Positions 25,453 to 33,622 are shown, counted from the stretch's first letter. The stretch: DNA of 64,000 nucleotides from Opitutaceae bacterium (GCA_003164715.1 PLTZ01000005.1:257-64256); one strand, 5' to 3'. Numbers and translations are program-made. Notes: a model not told the origin generated them from the letters alone.

Positions 25453-26349
25453 TCACGGATGGACGTCGGGAAGGTCGAGCTCGAGCGTGTCGATGAACTT
25501 CTTCATGGCCGGCGTGAGGACGCGGCCCTTGCGATGGAGGATCGCGAGCGGCCTCGTGAACTCCCCGCCCTTGAGCTTGAGCACCGCGAGGGTCCCCTGC
25601 TTCGCCTCCTGGAGTACGGTCGCCTGCGGCACGATCGCGATGCCGTGGTCGATCTCGACGGCGCGCTTCACCGTCTCGATGTTGTCAAACTCCATGACCG
25701 TCTCGATATCGAGCTTGTTGTCGCGGAAGATCTGGTCGACGGCCTTGCGCGTCGGGATGTCCGGGTCGAACCCGATGAACTTCTGGCCTGCCAGCTCCGG
25801 CACCGTCACCTCGCCGCGCTTCGCAAGCGGGTGCTGGGGATGGCAGATAACGATGAGGTAGTCGTTCCTGAACGGGATGTTCTCGATCTGGCGGACCTTC
25901 GCGGGAAAGGCGACGAGCCCGAAGTCCACGCAGTTGTGAAGGATATCCTCGTAGACAAGGTTCGAGCGGCGGTACTCGACGCGCACGTTGACCGAGGGGA
26001 AATCGTGGAGGAACTTTTTGATGTAGGGCGGCAGCTCGTGGAGGCCAATCGAGTAGATCGTCGAGATGCGAATGGTGCCGCTCACGACCTTCTTCATCTC
26101 CTGAAGCTCGGAGAGCAGGGTCTCGTAGGCGTGCAGCACGTCCTTCGCCGACTCGTAAACCCTCTGACCCTCGCGCGTTAGATGGAATTGCTTCTGGCTG
26201 CGGTCAACAAGCAGCGCCTTGAAATGCCTCTCCATCGCCCGGGCCTGCTGGCTCACCGCCGACTGGGTGATGTTGTTCAGTTTCGCTGATTTCGAGAAAC
26301 TCTTTGTCTCGACCAGGTCGGCGAAGATCTTAAAATTCTCAATTTGCAT
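25453..26349 (-). CDS. LysR-family transcriptional regulator
   Basis: This 298-residue protein has an N-terminal winged helix-turn-helix (ENFKIFADLVETKSFSKSAKLNNITQSAVSQQARAMERHF). A LysR effector-binding domain follows (ISTIYSIGLHELPPYIKKFLHDFPSVNVRVEYRR, then VEIDHGIAIVPQATVLQE). It resembles the CysB/CbbR-like branch. It is divergent from the YggS gene with 80 AT-richer bases between, where its operator would be expected. The inducer is unknown. Confidence 0.93.
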   Translation of the reverse strand: MQIENFKIFADLVETKSFSKSAKLNNITQSAVSQQARAMERHFKALLVDRSQKQFHLTREGQRVYESAKDVLHAYETLLSELQEMKKVVSGTIRISTIYSIGLHELPPYIKKFLHDFPSVNVRVEYRRSNLVYEDILHNCVDFGLVAFPAKVRQIENIPFRNDYLIVICHPQHPLAKRGEVTVPELAGQKFIGFDPDIPTRKAVDQIFRDNKLDIETVMEFDNIETVKRAVEIDHGIAIVPQATVLQEAKQGTLAVLKLKGGEFTRPLAILHRKGRVLTPAMKKFIDTLELDLPDVHP

Positions 26350-26429
26350 GATTAGCGCAGGTTGTTGAAATCAGAGTATAAGGCCATACCGTTCGGCAGG
26401 CCAAGCATTAGTTTCTCTAAACCACAGGA

Positions 26430-27125
26430 ATGTTGCCAACCTACGAGGAATTCAGGCTGCGGGCGGACGCCGTCCGCTCGAGGATTGCCGCGGCATGCGC
26501 GCTCGCGCGCCGCGACCCGGCCGGAGTCGAACTCCTTGCGGTGACAAAATCGCATCCGATGGAGGCGGTGGACCTTGCGGCACGGTACGGGCTGCGCGCC
26601 GTGGGCGAAAACCGCGTCCAGGAGGGGGCCGAGAAGAGGGCCCGGTCATCGGCCGCGATCACGTGGGAGTTGATCGGGCATCTGCAGTCGAACAAAGCGC
26701 GCCTCGCCGTCCGGCACTTCGACAGGATCCAGAGCGCCGACAGCGAGAAGCTCCTCGAGATCCTCGACCGGATCGCCGGCGAGGCGGGCAAGACGCAGGC
26801 CGTCCTGCTCCAGGTCAACGCGGGCCTCGACCCGGCGAAGTCGGGCGCCGAACCCGACGAGGCGCCGCGGCTTCTCGCCGCCGCGCTCGCAAAGGCGAAC
26901 CTCCGCGTCGACGGCCTGATGACCATCGCGCCCCTGTCCGACGATCCCGACGTCGCGCGCCGCACCTTCGCGAACCTGCGGGAGCTCCGCGACCGGCTCG
27001 CCGTCGCCACCGGCGCCCGCCTGGCCGAGCTCTCGATGGGCATGAGCGGCGACCTCGAGGCCGCTGTCGCCGAGGGAAGCACGATCGTGCGGGTGGGAAC
27101 GGCGCTCTTCGGCTCGCGCGAGTGA
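26430..27125 (+). CDS. YggS-family pyridoxal phosphate homeostasis protein
   Basis: This 231-residue PLP-binding protein of the PLPBP/YggS family has a single alanine-racemase-like barrel. The PLP lysine is in LLAVTKSHP at about residue 38. GENRVQEGAEK, WELIGHLQSNKAR, LMTIAPLSDDP and LSMGMSGDLEAAVAEGSTIVRVGTALFG follow. Members have no known enzymatic activity and control free PLP and amino-acid pools. The ATG at 26430 has AGGA just upstream. It is divergent from the LysR gene. Confidence 0.95.
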   Translation: MLPTYEEFRLRADAVRSRIAAACALARRDPAGVELLAVTKSHPMEAVDLAARYGLRAVGENRVQEGAEKRARSSAAITWELIGHLQSNKARLAVRHFDRIQSADSEKLLEILDRIAGEAGKTQAVLLQVNAGLDPAKSGAEPDEAPRLLAAALAKANLRVDGLMTIAPLSDDPDVARRTFANLRELRDRLAVATGARLAELSMGMSGDLEAAVAEGSTIVRVGTALFGSRE

Positions 27126-27217
27126 GTTGTCGAGCGCAATTTGCGACAAATCTTTTCTTCCGGTGTTGCCACGCGCTGCCAAAATAGATTCCACTTTGGG
27201 GCGTGGAAACGGACGCA

Positions 27218-28072
27218 ATGACTGATGCTGAGAGAGAGGCTCTCTTGAGCCTCCTCGACGATCCCAGTCCCACGGTCCGCAGGGCGCTCCTCGCCAGGTT
27301 CTCGGCCCACGGCGCCGCGGCGGCGAGCCTCCTTCAGGAGATCGCCCACAGCTCCAACCGCGTGCTCGCGCGCCACGCCGCGTGGTTCATCGACGAGTTG
27401 AAGCTTACCGATCCCGTGAGCGAGTTCCGGACGTTCATCCGCTCCCTCAACTACGAGCTCGAGACCGGTACGCTCCTGCTGGCCCGCACCGTCACCCCGC
27501 ACCTCGACGTTGCCGAGTGCCGCGCGGAGATCGACGAGATGGCGGAGCGCTGCCGGGAGCTGATCTCGGAACCCTCCACGAACCGCGAGAAGTGCCGCGT
27601 GATCAACCGCGTGCTCTTCCACGAATGGGGGTTCCGCGGCAACGTCGAGCAGTACACGGACCCCCTGAACAGCTTCATCGACAAGGTGCTCATGCGCCGC
27701 AAGGGGATCCCCCTCTCGCTCAGCGTCCTCTACCTGCTCGTGGGGGAGCGGCTCGGGCTCCCGCTGGAGCCGGTCGGCCTACCGGGCCACTTCGTCGTGG
27801 GGTGCTACGCCGACGAGGCGCCCTTCTTCGTCGACCCCTTCGACCAGGGCCTCTTCAGGGACGCGGACGAGGTGTTTGCGCTGCTTCGCTCGAACCACAT
27901 CGCGCCGAAGCCGTCCGACCTGGCGCCGACGACGGTCCGGGAGGTGCTCTGCCGCAGCTGCCGGTCGCTGGCGAACCACTACTCGGCGGCGAGCGACTTC
28001 GCCCGCGCGCAGACCTTCGCGGAATTCGCCGACGAGTTCGAGGCGACGCACGAGCGTTACCTGCAGTCCTGA
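27218..28072 (+). CDS. SirB1-type transglutaminase-like protein
   Basis: This roughly 284-residue protein carries the SirB1/transglutaminase-like domain: INRVLFHEWGFRGNVEQYTDPLNSFIDKVLMRRKGIPLSLSVLYLLVGERLGLPLEPVGLPGHFVVG. The usual catalytic cysteine position reads SLSVLY here rather than the cysteine-containing form, so hydrolase activity is doubtful. The N-terminal 60 residues look like a HEAT repeat (DDPSPTVRRALLARFSAHG). A GTG at 27203 is an alternative start. Its stop abuts aroE, suggesting coupling. The function is unknown. Confidence 0.82.
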   Translation: MTDAEREALLSLLDDPSPTVRRALLARFSAHGAAAASLLQEIAHSSNRVLARHAAWFIDELKLTDPVSEFRTFIRSLNYELETGTLLLARTVTPHLDVAECRAEIDEMAERCRELISEPSTNREKCRVINRVLFHEWGFRGNVEQYTDPLNSFIDKVLMRRKGIPLSLSVLYLLVGERLGLPLEPVGLPGHFVVGCYADEAPFFVDPFDQGLFRDADEVFALLRSNHIAPKPSDLAPTTVREVLCRSCRSLANHYSAASDFARAQTFAEFADEFEATHERYLQS

Positions 28073-28977
28073 ATCCCGCCTTCACCCTGTCCGACCTGGA
28101 ACGCTGGCCGCGCGCCGGCGTGGGCCTCGCCGTGATCGGCCACCCGATCGGCCACTCGCTCAGCCCGGAGATGCACAACGCGGCCCTGGCCGAGCTCGCG
28201 CGGACGGACCCCCGGTTCGCCGGTTGGCGCTACCACGCGTTTGACATCGAGCCTGACCGCCTGCCGGCCGCGCTCGACCTCATGCGGGACCACGGGTTCC
28301 GCGGCGTCAACCTGACCGTCCCCCACAAGGTGCTCGCGGTCAGCCTGGTCTCACTCCTCGACCCGGGCGCGCTCGAGGCCGGAGCGGTCAACACGCTGCT
28401 GCTCGAGGGCCCGGGCTGGCGCGGGTTCAACACGGACGGCTACGGCGTCGCCGCCGGCATCCTCGAGGAGCTCGGGATCAGCCTGCAGGGGACGCCGGTG
28501 GTCATCCTCGGCGCGGGAGGGGCCGCGCGAGGCGTGGCCGTCGAGTGCCTGCGGGCCGGGTGCGCGGGTCTTTGGGTGCAGAACCGCACCCGGACAAACC
28601 TGGATTCGCTGCTGGCGCACCTCGCCCCGCTCGCCCGCGGCATCGCGGTCCGGGGGATCGAGGCCGGCCGCCCCCCGGAGGGCCTTCCTGCCGGCGCGGT
28701 CGTGATCAACGCGACGAGCGCGGGCCTGCGCCCGGCCGATCCCGCGCCGGCCGACCTGACCGCGTTCGGCAGGGTGGCCGGCGTGTACGACACGATCTAC
28801 AACCCGCCGCAGACGCGCCTGCTTGCGCAGGCGAGGCAGCTTGGAATTCCCTGCGCAAACGGGCTCGGCATGCTGGTCCACCAGGGTGCGAAGGCTCTGG
28901 AGATCTGGACGGGGGTCCCCGCACCCCGGACGGCGCCGGTCATGCGGGCGGCTGCAGCAAAGGCTCTTGGCTACTGA
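28069..28977 (+). CDS. aroE: Shikimate dehydrogenase
   Basis: This enzyme reduces 3-dehydroshikimate to shikimate with NADPH. Motifs are VIGHPIGHSLSPEMHNAAL (shikimate site), NLTVPHKV with the catalytic lysine, GAVNTLL, the nucleotide-binding [14 protein letters not shown], and NGLGMLVHQGAKALEIWTG. The start is uncertain. The conserved-looking segment FTLSDLERW before the core has no ATG, GTG or TTG upstream in frame. The only nearby codon is a CTG at 28069 that overlaps the previous stop (CTGA). A GTG at 28120 would give a 285-residue protein starting right at the core. Confidence 0.92.
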   Translation: MNPAFTLSDLERWPRAGVGLAVIGHPIGHSLSPEMHNAALAELARTDPRFAGWRYHAFDIEPDRLPAALDLMRDHGFRGVNLTVPHKVLAVSLVSLLDPGALEAGAVNTLLLEGPGWRGFNTDGYGVAAGILEELGISLQGTPVVILGAGGAARGVAVECLRAGCAGLWVQNRTRTNLDSLLAHLAPLARGIAVRGIEAGRPPEGLPAGAVVINATSAGLRPADPAPADLTAFGRVAGVYDTIYNPPQTRLLAQARQLGIPCANGLGMLVHQGAKALEIWTGVPAPRTAPVMRAAAAKALGY

Positions 28978-29002
28978 CCAATTCGCGGCAGACTTCCCCC
29001 CC

Positions 29003-29914
29003 ATGACCCGCGCCCTAGCCGATGTGGCGGCCCAGCAGCCCTGGTTCTTCCCGACCGTGGCGTTCCTCTTCGGGGCGTGCATCGGAAGCTTCCTGAACGT
29101 GGTGATCTACCGCGTGCCGGCCGGCCGCTCGATCGTGCGTCCGGGCTCGGCCTGCGCCTGCGGGGCCCCGATCGCGTGGTACGACAACATCCCGATCCTC
29201 TCGTGGCTCCTCCTGCGGGGCCGGGCCCGCTGCTGCGGCCGCGCGTTCTCGGCGCGGTATCCGTTCGTCGAGCTTTTGACCGGTGCCCTCTTTCTCGCCT
29301 GCTGGCTGCGCCTGCCTCCGGCGGCCGCCGTCTGCGGCTGGGTGTTCCTCGGCTCCCTCATCTGCGGGACGTTCATCGACCTCGACCACATGATCATCCC
29401 CGACGCCTTCTCGATAGGGCTCGCCGCGGAGGGCCTGCTCCTGTCGGCGCTCGTCCCGTCGCTGCACGGCCAGCACGGGGACCTCTACCTGCTGGACAGC
29501 CTGCGGTCGGGCTCCATCGCGCTGGTCGGCCTGGTGGCGGGCTCGGGGGTCGTGCTCTGGATCGCCCTCATCGCCGAGGCCGTGCTCAGGAAGGAGGCCA
29601 TGGGCTTTGGCGACGTGAAGTTTGTCGGGGCCATCGGCGCCTTCTGCGGCTGGCACGGCGCCCTCTTCTCGATCTTCGGGGGCGCGGCCGTGGGAACCGT
29701 CTGGATCGGGTTCGCGCTGCTCTGGCAGAAGGTCGGCGGCAAGCCGGGCTCCGGGACGCCGCGGGCCGAGACCCCGGAGGGCCAGCCCGCGGACATCGGC
29801 CTCGGGGTGCATGTCCCCTTCGGCCCGATGCTCGCGATCGCCGGCGCCCTCTACTTCCTCTTCCTGCGGGGCCGCGTCGACGCGTGGTTCGATCAGCTCA
29901 GCGCCCTCTTGTGA
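29003..29914 (+). CDS. Prepilin peptidase (PilD-type, A24 family)
   Basis: This 303-residue membrane protease removes the leader of type IV prepilins and methylates the new N-terminus. Features: CIGSFLNVVIYRVPAGRS, a zinc-type cysteine cluster (CACGAPIAWYDNIPILSWLLLRGRARCCG), and the two catalytic aspartates in GTFIDLDHMIIPD and GFGDVKFVG. About seven or eight membrane segments are visible. A loop between the last two helices is extended by some 25 residues (KVGGKPGSGTPRAETPEGQP). The only pilin in the window lies 29 kb away. The 3' end overlaps galK by 17 bases in convergent orientation. Confidence 0.93.
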   Translation: MTRALADVAAQQPWFFPTVAFLFGACIGSFLNVVIYRVPAGRSIVRPGSACACGAPIAWYDNIPILSWLLLRGRARCCGRAFSARYPFVELLTGALFLACWLRLPPAAAVCGWVFLGSLICGTFIDLDHMIIPDAFSIGLAAEGLLLSALVPSLHGQHGDLYLLDSLRSGSIALVGLVAGSGVVLWIALIAEAVLRKEAMGFGDVKFVGAIGAFCGWHGALFSIFGGAAVGTVWIGFALLWQKVGGKPGSGTPRAETPEGQPADIGLGVHVPFGPMLAIAGALYFLFLRGRVDAWFDQLSALL

Positions 29915-31049
29915 CAAGCGCGGCGCCGTCGCCTGTGCGCGCGTGGATGACCTCCACGCGCGAGCCGAACTTGGCGAGATAGGCGTCCGAAATCCGCTTC
30001 ACCCCCGGCTCCCCGAAGGCCTCGGTGGTGAGCGCCATCACGGCGCCCCCGAAGCCGCCGCCCGTCAGGCGGGCGCCGTAGACGCCCTTCTCCGACTCGA
30101 GGCCGTCGACAAGGAAGTCCAGCTCCGGGGTGCTGTTCTCGAACCAGGTCCGCGAGCTGCGGTGCGACGCGACAAGCAGCTTGCCGACGGCGGCGAGGTC
30201 CCCGGCCCGAAGCGCCGTGACCGCCTGCTCGACGCGCGCGATCTCGTCAATCACGTGCCGCGCGCGCTTGAAGGCGGTCCGGGACAGCTTGGTCTCGGCC
30301 GCGGCGAGCATGGCGGGCGTCGCGTCGACCAGGCTCGCCACCCCGATGACGCGGGCCGCCTCCATGCACTCCTGGTGCCGGGCCGCGTAAAGCCCGTCGA
30401 TGAGCGCGTGCTTCGAGTGCGTGTTGAAGATCCAGAAGTTAGACCCCGCCGGCAGCGGCACGGTGTCAAACCGCGGCCCCCGGCAGTCGATGTAGACAAG
30501 GCTGTCGACGCGGCCGTAGCCCGACACGCCCTGGTCCAGGATCCCGCACGGGACCCCCACGAACTCGTTCTCGGCCTTGCGCCCGAGGGCGACAAGCTGG
30601 TCGCGGGGGACGCTGGTGCCCGCCGCCGCGAGGAACACGAGGCACGAGGACAGCTCAATCGCCGCGCTGCTGCTCAGGCCCGCGCCCGAGGGCACGTTCG
30701 AGGCCACCATGTAGTCGAATCCCCCCGGGGTCGCTATCCCCGAGGCGCGCATCGCAGCCAGCACGCCGAGCGGGTAGTTGACCCAGGACTGCGCGCCCAC
30801 GACCCGGTCCATCGCGGACACGGGCAGCTCCACGATGCCCGGGTGCGTCTCGCTGGCGAACCTGCGGATCCCATCCTGGCGGCGCGCGAGGGCGACCCAC
30901 ACGCTCCGGTCGATCGCGGCCCCCAGCACGGATCCCCCGTTGTAGTCGGTGTGGTTGCCGATGAACTCGATCCGGCCCGGGGCGCGGGCGACAAACTCCG
31001 GCTCGCGCAAGAAGACGGCTCGGAACCGGCTGGTCAGTTTCTCAGTCAT
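29898..31049 (-). CDS. galK: Galactokinase
   Basis: This 383-residue GHMP kinase phosphorylates galactose at C1 for the Leloir pathway. It has the galactokinase signature APGRIEFIGNHTDYNGG, the ATP-binding VPSGAGLSSSAAIELSS, the catalytic aspartate in VPCGILDQGVSGYG, and the C-terminal LTGGGFGGAVMAL. No galT or galE is nearby. The start lies three bases after the HU gene stop, so the two are probably cotranscribed. Confidence 0.94.
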   Translation of the reverse strand: MTEKLTSRFRAVFLREPEFVARAPGRIEFIGNHTDYNGGSVLGAAIDRSVWVALARRQDGIRRFASETHPGIVELPVSAMDRVVGAQSWVNYPLGVLAAMRASGIATPGGFDYMVASNVPSGAGLSSSAAIELSSCLVFLAAAGTSVPRDQLVALGRKAENEFVGVPCGILDQGVSGYGRVDSLVYIDCRGPRFDTVPLPAGSNFWIFNTHSKHALIDGLYAARHQECMEAARVIGVASLVDATPAMLAAAETKLSRTAFKRARHVIDEIARVEQAVTALRAGDLAAVGKLLVASHRSSRTWFENSTPELDFLVDGLESEKGVYGARLTGGGFGGAVMALTTEAFGEPGVKRISDAYLAKFGSRVEVIHARTGDGAALVTRGR

Positions 31050-31052
31050 CGC

Positions 31053-31328
31053 TCAGCGCAGCCCCCGAAGACTTGAGCCCGCTTTGAAGCGCACGAGCTT
31101 CATCGCGGGGATCTTCATCGGCTGGCGAGTGTGCGGGTTGAACCCCTTGCGGGCCGTGCGCTGCGCGACGGAGAACGTGCCGAAGCCGACGAGATGCACC
31201 TCGGCGTCGCGCTTGAGCCCCCTGCGGATCGCCTGGAGCACCGTGTCGCAGGCGCGCTCGGCGGCGGCCCTCGAGGTGCCGTCACCAAGCAGTTTGTGCA
31301 CCTCATTAACCAGTTCAGCCTTGTTCAT
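31053..31328 (-). CDS. HU/IHF-family DNA-binding protein
   Basis: This 91-residue histone-like protein has the dimerising helices (MNKAELVNEVHKLL) followed by VHLVGFGTFSVAQRTARKGFNPHTRQPMKIPA, which holds the DNA-intercalating arm with its RQP-type tip. It bends DNA as a homo- or heterodimer. The C-terminus (RFKAGSSLRGLR) is basic. It sits immediately upstream of galK on the same strand. Confidence 0.93.
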   Translation of the reverse strand: MNKAELVNEVHKLLGDGTSRAAAERACDTVLQAIRRGLKRDAEVHLVGFGTFSVAQRTARKGFNPHTRQPMKIPAMKLVRFKAGSSLRGLR

Positions 31329-31408
31329 GGGTTCGTGGCCTTGCGAGGCAAGGCATTCGAATCGCGGCGGTCAAATGCAATCACGCGCGGGCCGCGCGCC
31401 CGCCGCGC

Positions 31409-32287
31409 TCACGGGACCAACTCGACGGCCGGCGGGCCGCCCGGCGCCACGGCGAGCGCACCGCCCGCGCAAGCGGCCCCGACCGAGAGGAGCGCCAGGC
31501 CGACGAAGCCGTCGCCGAGGGCGGCAGCCGAGCGCAGCTCGCCCTCCCTCCTGTCGCCGCGCCACAGGCCCGCAGGAAGCGCGGGCGGCAGGCCAGAGCC
31601 CCTCACCCTCACCAGCGTCCGCCTCACCCGCCCCGTGGCCCTCACCCGCGCCATCACCTCCTGCCCAAGGTAACAGCCTTTTGAATACGATATCGCCTGC
31701 GCGTCCAGGCCGCCCTCGTTCGGGAGGTCCGCCGGGCCGATGTCGGCCGGCACCGCGGGGATGGCGGACTCGATCCTCAGGAGATCGATCTCGTCAGCCC
31801 CCATGACGCGCACGCCCGACAGGGCCCCGGACACCTGGTCCCCGTCGGCCTCGCGCGAGAGCCATTCCCAGTTCTCGGCGGGCGAGCGGCGCCCTGGGAA
31901 GAACATTCCGGGCCGCGGCGCCTGCGCCAGCCAGCCGCCTACGCCCGCGCCGATCAGCGAGACGCCCCGCCAGCCGCCGGTCTCGTCCCTGACCTCGACG
32001 TCGTCGGCGATGATGTGCTCGCCGAGGTGGCGCGCGATGACGGCCGCGGGCGACGCGAGGCTCGCGACCCAGAACCCGCCGGCGTCCGGATCCTCGATCA
32101 CGTGGCTGTCGGCGATCACGCGCCCCCTTCGGTCCAGCCAAAGTCCGTACACGGCGCCTCCCGGCCTAAAATTACGTAAATCGTTGGTGAACTGGCTCTG
32201 TAGGAATGTCGCGGCATCACTACCGGTCACCAGGAGAAGACATGCCGGGCGGTAGGGGAAAATGGCCGAGGGACCGGAAATTATCAT
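31409..32287 (-). CDS. ygfZ: YgfZ/GcvT-domain folate-binding protein
   Basis: This roughly 292-residue tetrahydrofolate-binding protein is involved in iron-sulfur cluster assembly or repair. The diagnostic motif is SKGCYLGQEVMARV with its conserved cysteine, preceded by GSDAATFLQSQFTNDLRN and an LWLDRRGRVIADSHVI segment. The ATG at 32287 gives a normal N-terminus; an ATG at 32308 would add seven residues. Neither has a clear ribosome site. The start lies inside a perfect inverted repeat that also sits upstream of the aroF leader, so the two divergent genes may share an operator. Confidence 0.88.
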   Translation of the reverse strand: MIISGPSAIFPYRPACLLLVTGSDAATFLQSQFTNDLRNFRPGGAVYGLWLDRRGRVIADSHVIEDPDAGGFWVASLASPAAVIARHLGEHIIADDVEVRDETGGWRGVSLIGAGVGGWLAQAPRPGMFFPGRRSPAENWEWLSREADGDQVSGALSGVRVMGADEIDLLRIESAIPAVPADIGPADLPNEGGLDAQAISYSKGCYLGQEVMARVRATGRVRRTLVRVRGSGLPPALPAGLWRGDRREGELRSAAALGDGFVGLALLSVGAACAGGALAVAPGGPPAVELVP

Positions 32288-32296
32288 TGATGATAA
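32281..32296. promoter_or_regulatory. Perfect inverted repeat, candidate operator
   Basis: TTATCAT-TG-ATGATAA is a 7-bp perfect dyad with a 2-base centre, in an AT-rich gap between the divergent ygfZ and aroF-leader genes. It is about 30 bases upstream of the leader ATG, a typical site for a repressor, but no protein can be named. Confidence 0.45.
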
Positions 32297-32326
32297 CAGA
32301 TTAACCATAAATCGCTTAGGAAGCAA

Positions 32327-32413
32327 ATGAAGTATTTATTTGTGCCATTCCTTGACGATTACCGCAATGCGATTACGTATTGGAGCAGACAATTTTCCAC
32401 TTCTCCCGCCTAG
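32327..32413 (+). CDS. Leader peptide of the aroF attenuator, 28 residues
   Basis: A short ORF starts with ATG at 32327 behind AGGA at 32318-32321 with a 5-base spacer. It encodes 28 residues, seven of them aromatic: Tyr3, Phe5, Phe8, Tyr12, Tyr18, Trp19 and Phe23, including a Tyr-Trp pair. Its TAG stop (32411-32413) lies in and beside the loop of the first hairpin. A transcription terminator follows, and aroF starts 150 bases downstream. This is the layout of amino-acid attenuators such as those of trp and pheA: stalling for charged aromatic tRNA would alter RNA folding and let aroF be transcribed. Confidence 0.75.
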   Translation: MKYLFVPFLDDYRNAITYWSRQFSTSPA

Positions 32414-32423
32414 CGGGAGTTTT
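32403..32423 (+). terminator. First attenuator hairpin, overlapping the leader stop
   Basis: CTCCCGC (32403-32409) pairs with GCGGGAG (32413-32419) around the loop CTA, followed by TTTT. The leader peptide's last codons and stop lie inside it, so a translating ribosome would melt it. The 5' arm can instead pair with bases 32443-32449 of the second hairpin. Confidence 0.7.
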
Positions 32424-32443
32424 GGGGTAAACAAGAAAGCAAA

Positions 32444-32482
32444 GGCGGGCCGTCTAGGGGTAGGCGGCCCGCCACTTTTTTT
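32444..32482 (+). terminator. Intrinsic terminator of the aroF leader
   Basis: GGCGGGCCG (32444-32452) pairs with CGGCCCGCC (32465-32473); AC and a run of seven T follow (32476-32482). No complete gene other than the leader peptide precedes it on this strand, which argues that it serves as an attenuator for aroF. Confidence 0.8.
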
Positions 32483-32502
32483 GCCTAAATTTGCGGGGCA
32501 CC

Positions 32503-32563
32503 GGGCTCCCGCCATCAAAATCCCTTGCGGGCCGCCCGGATGCGAGCCACTTCACGGGAGCCC
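32503..32563 (+). promoter_or_regulatory. Possible hairpin covering the aroF ribosome binding site
   Basis: GGGCTCCCG (32503-32511) is fully complementary to CGGGAGCCC (32555-32563), which contains the GGGAG ribosome site and ends directly before the aroF ATG. The CTCCCGC within the 5' arm repeats the 5' arm of the first attenuator hairpin, so the regions could exchange partners. Confidence 0.5.
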
Positions 32564-33622
32564 ATGCAACGAACGTCGGACATCAATGTCGTCGAGACTC
32601 GCCGGCTCCCCTCGCCCACGGAGCTCCTTACGTCGTCGCCCAAGAGCGAGGCCCAGGCCGAGTTCGTCACGCGCGCGCGCCAGGACCTCCACAAGCTCAT
32701 ATTCACGGACGACCGCCGCCTGCTGATGATCGTCGGGCCGTGCTCCATCCATGACGTGGACGCGGGGCGCGAGTATGCCCAGCGGCTGTCGGCGCTCGCG
32801 CGCGAGGTCTCCGACAGGGTCATGGTCGTCATGCGGGTGTACTTCGAGAAGCCGAGGACGACGGTCGGATGGAAGGGCCTTATTATGGACCCGAGGCTCG
32901 ACGGAACCAACGACATCGCCGCCGGGCTCGGCATTGCTCGCGGGTTCCTGCGCGACGTCCTCGACCTGGGCCTTCCGACGGCGACCGAGCTCCTCGACCC
33001 GATCACGCCGCAGTACATCGCCGACCTCGTGTGCTGGTCGGCCATCGGGGCGCGGACCGCCGAGTCCCAGACGCACCGCCAGATGGCCTCGGGCCTGTCC
33101 ATGCCCATGGGCTTCAAGAACGGCACGGACGGGTCCGTGCAGACCGCGATCAACGCCATCCGGGCCGCCTCCCAGCCGCAGACGTTCCTCGGCATCAACC
33201 TGGACGGGGCCGCGTCGGCCGTGGTGACCGCCGGGAACCCCAACTGCCACATCGTCCTGCGGGGCGGGTCGGCGGGGCCCAACCATTCGCCGGAGCACAT
33301 CGCGAAGACCGAGCGGCTGCTCGAGAAGGCGGGGCTGATCAAATCGATCCTGGTCGACTGCTCCCATGACAACTCGGAGAAGAAGCCGGAGCGCCAGCCC
33401 GAGGTGATGCGCGCGCTCCTCGCCCAGATCAAGGCGGGCAACACGTCGATCATGGGCGCGATGGTCGAGAGCAACCTCCTGGCAGGCAGCCAGCCGTTTC
33501 CCCAGCCCGTCGAGAGACTGAGGCGCGGTGTCTCGATCACCGACGGATGCATCGACTGGCCGACGACCGAGGCCCTTGTCCGGGAGGTCCATTCGGCGCT
33601 GTCGGCCCGCTTTGCGCCGTAG
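32564..33622 (+). CDS. aroF: 3-deoxy-7-phosphoheptulonate synthase (DAHP synthase, AroF/G/H class)
   Basis: This 352-residue class I-alpha DAHP synthase condenses phosphoenolpyruvate with erythrose-4-phosphate, the first step to Phe, Tyr and Trp. Key motifs: [66 protein letters not shown] and [13 protein letters not shown] with metal ligands. The N-terminal 40 residues match the feedback-regulated AroFGH extension. The ATG at 32564 has GGGAG upstream. It is preceded by an apparent aromatic-amino-acid attenuator, so control at transcription is likely in addition to feedback. Confidence 0.95.
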   Translation: MQRTSDINVVETRRLPSPTELLTSSPKSEAQAEFVTRARQDLHKLIFTDDRRLLMIVGPCSIHDVDAGREYAQRLSALAREVSDRVMVVMRVYFEKPRTTVGWKGLIMDPRLDGTNDIAAGLGIARGFLRDVLDLGLPTATELLDPITPQYIADLVCWSAIGARTAESQTHRQMASGLSMPMGFKNGTDGSVQTAINAIRAASQPQTFLGINLDGAASAVVTAGNPNCHIVLRGGSAGPNHSPEHIAKTERLLEKAGLIKSILVDCSHDNSEKKPERQPEVMRALLAQIKAGNTSIMGAMVESNLLAGSQPFPQPVERLRRGVSITDGCIDWPTTEALVREVHSALSARFAP

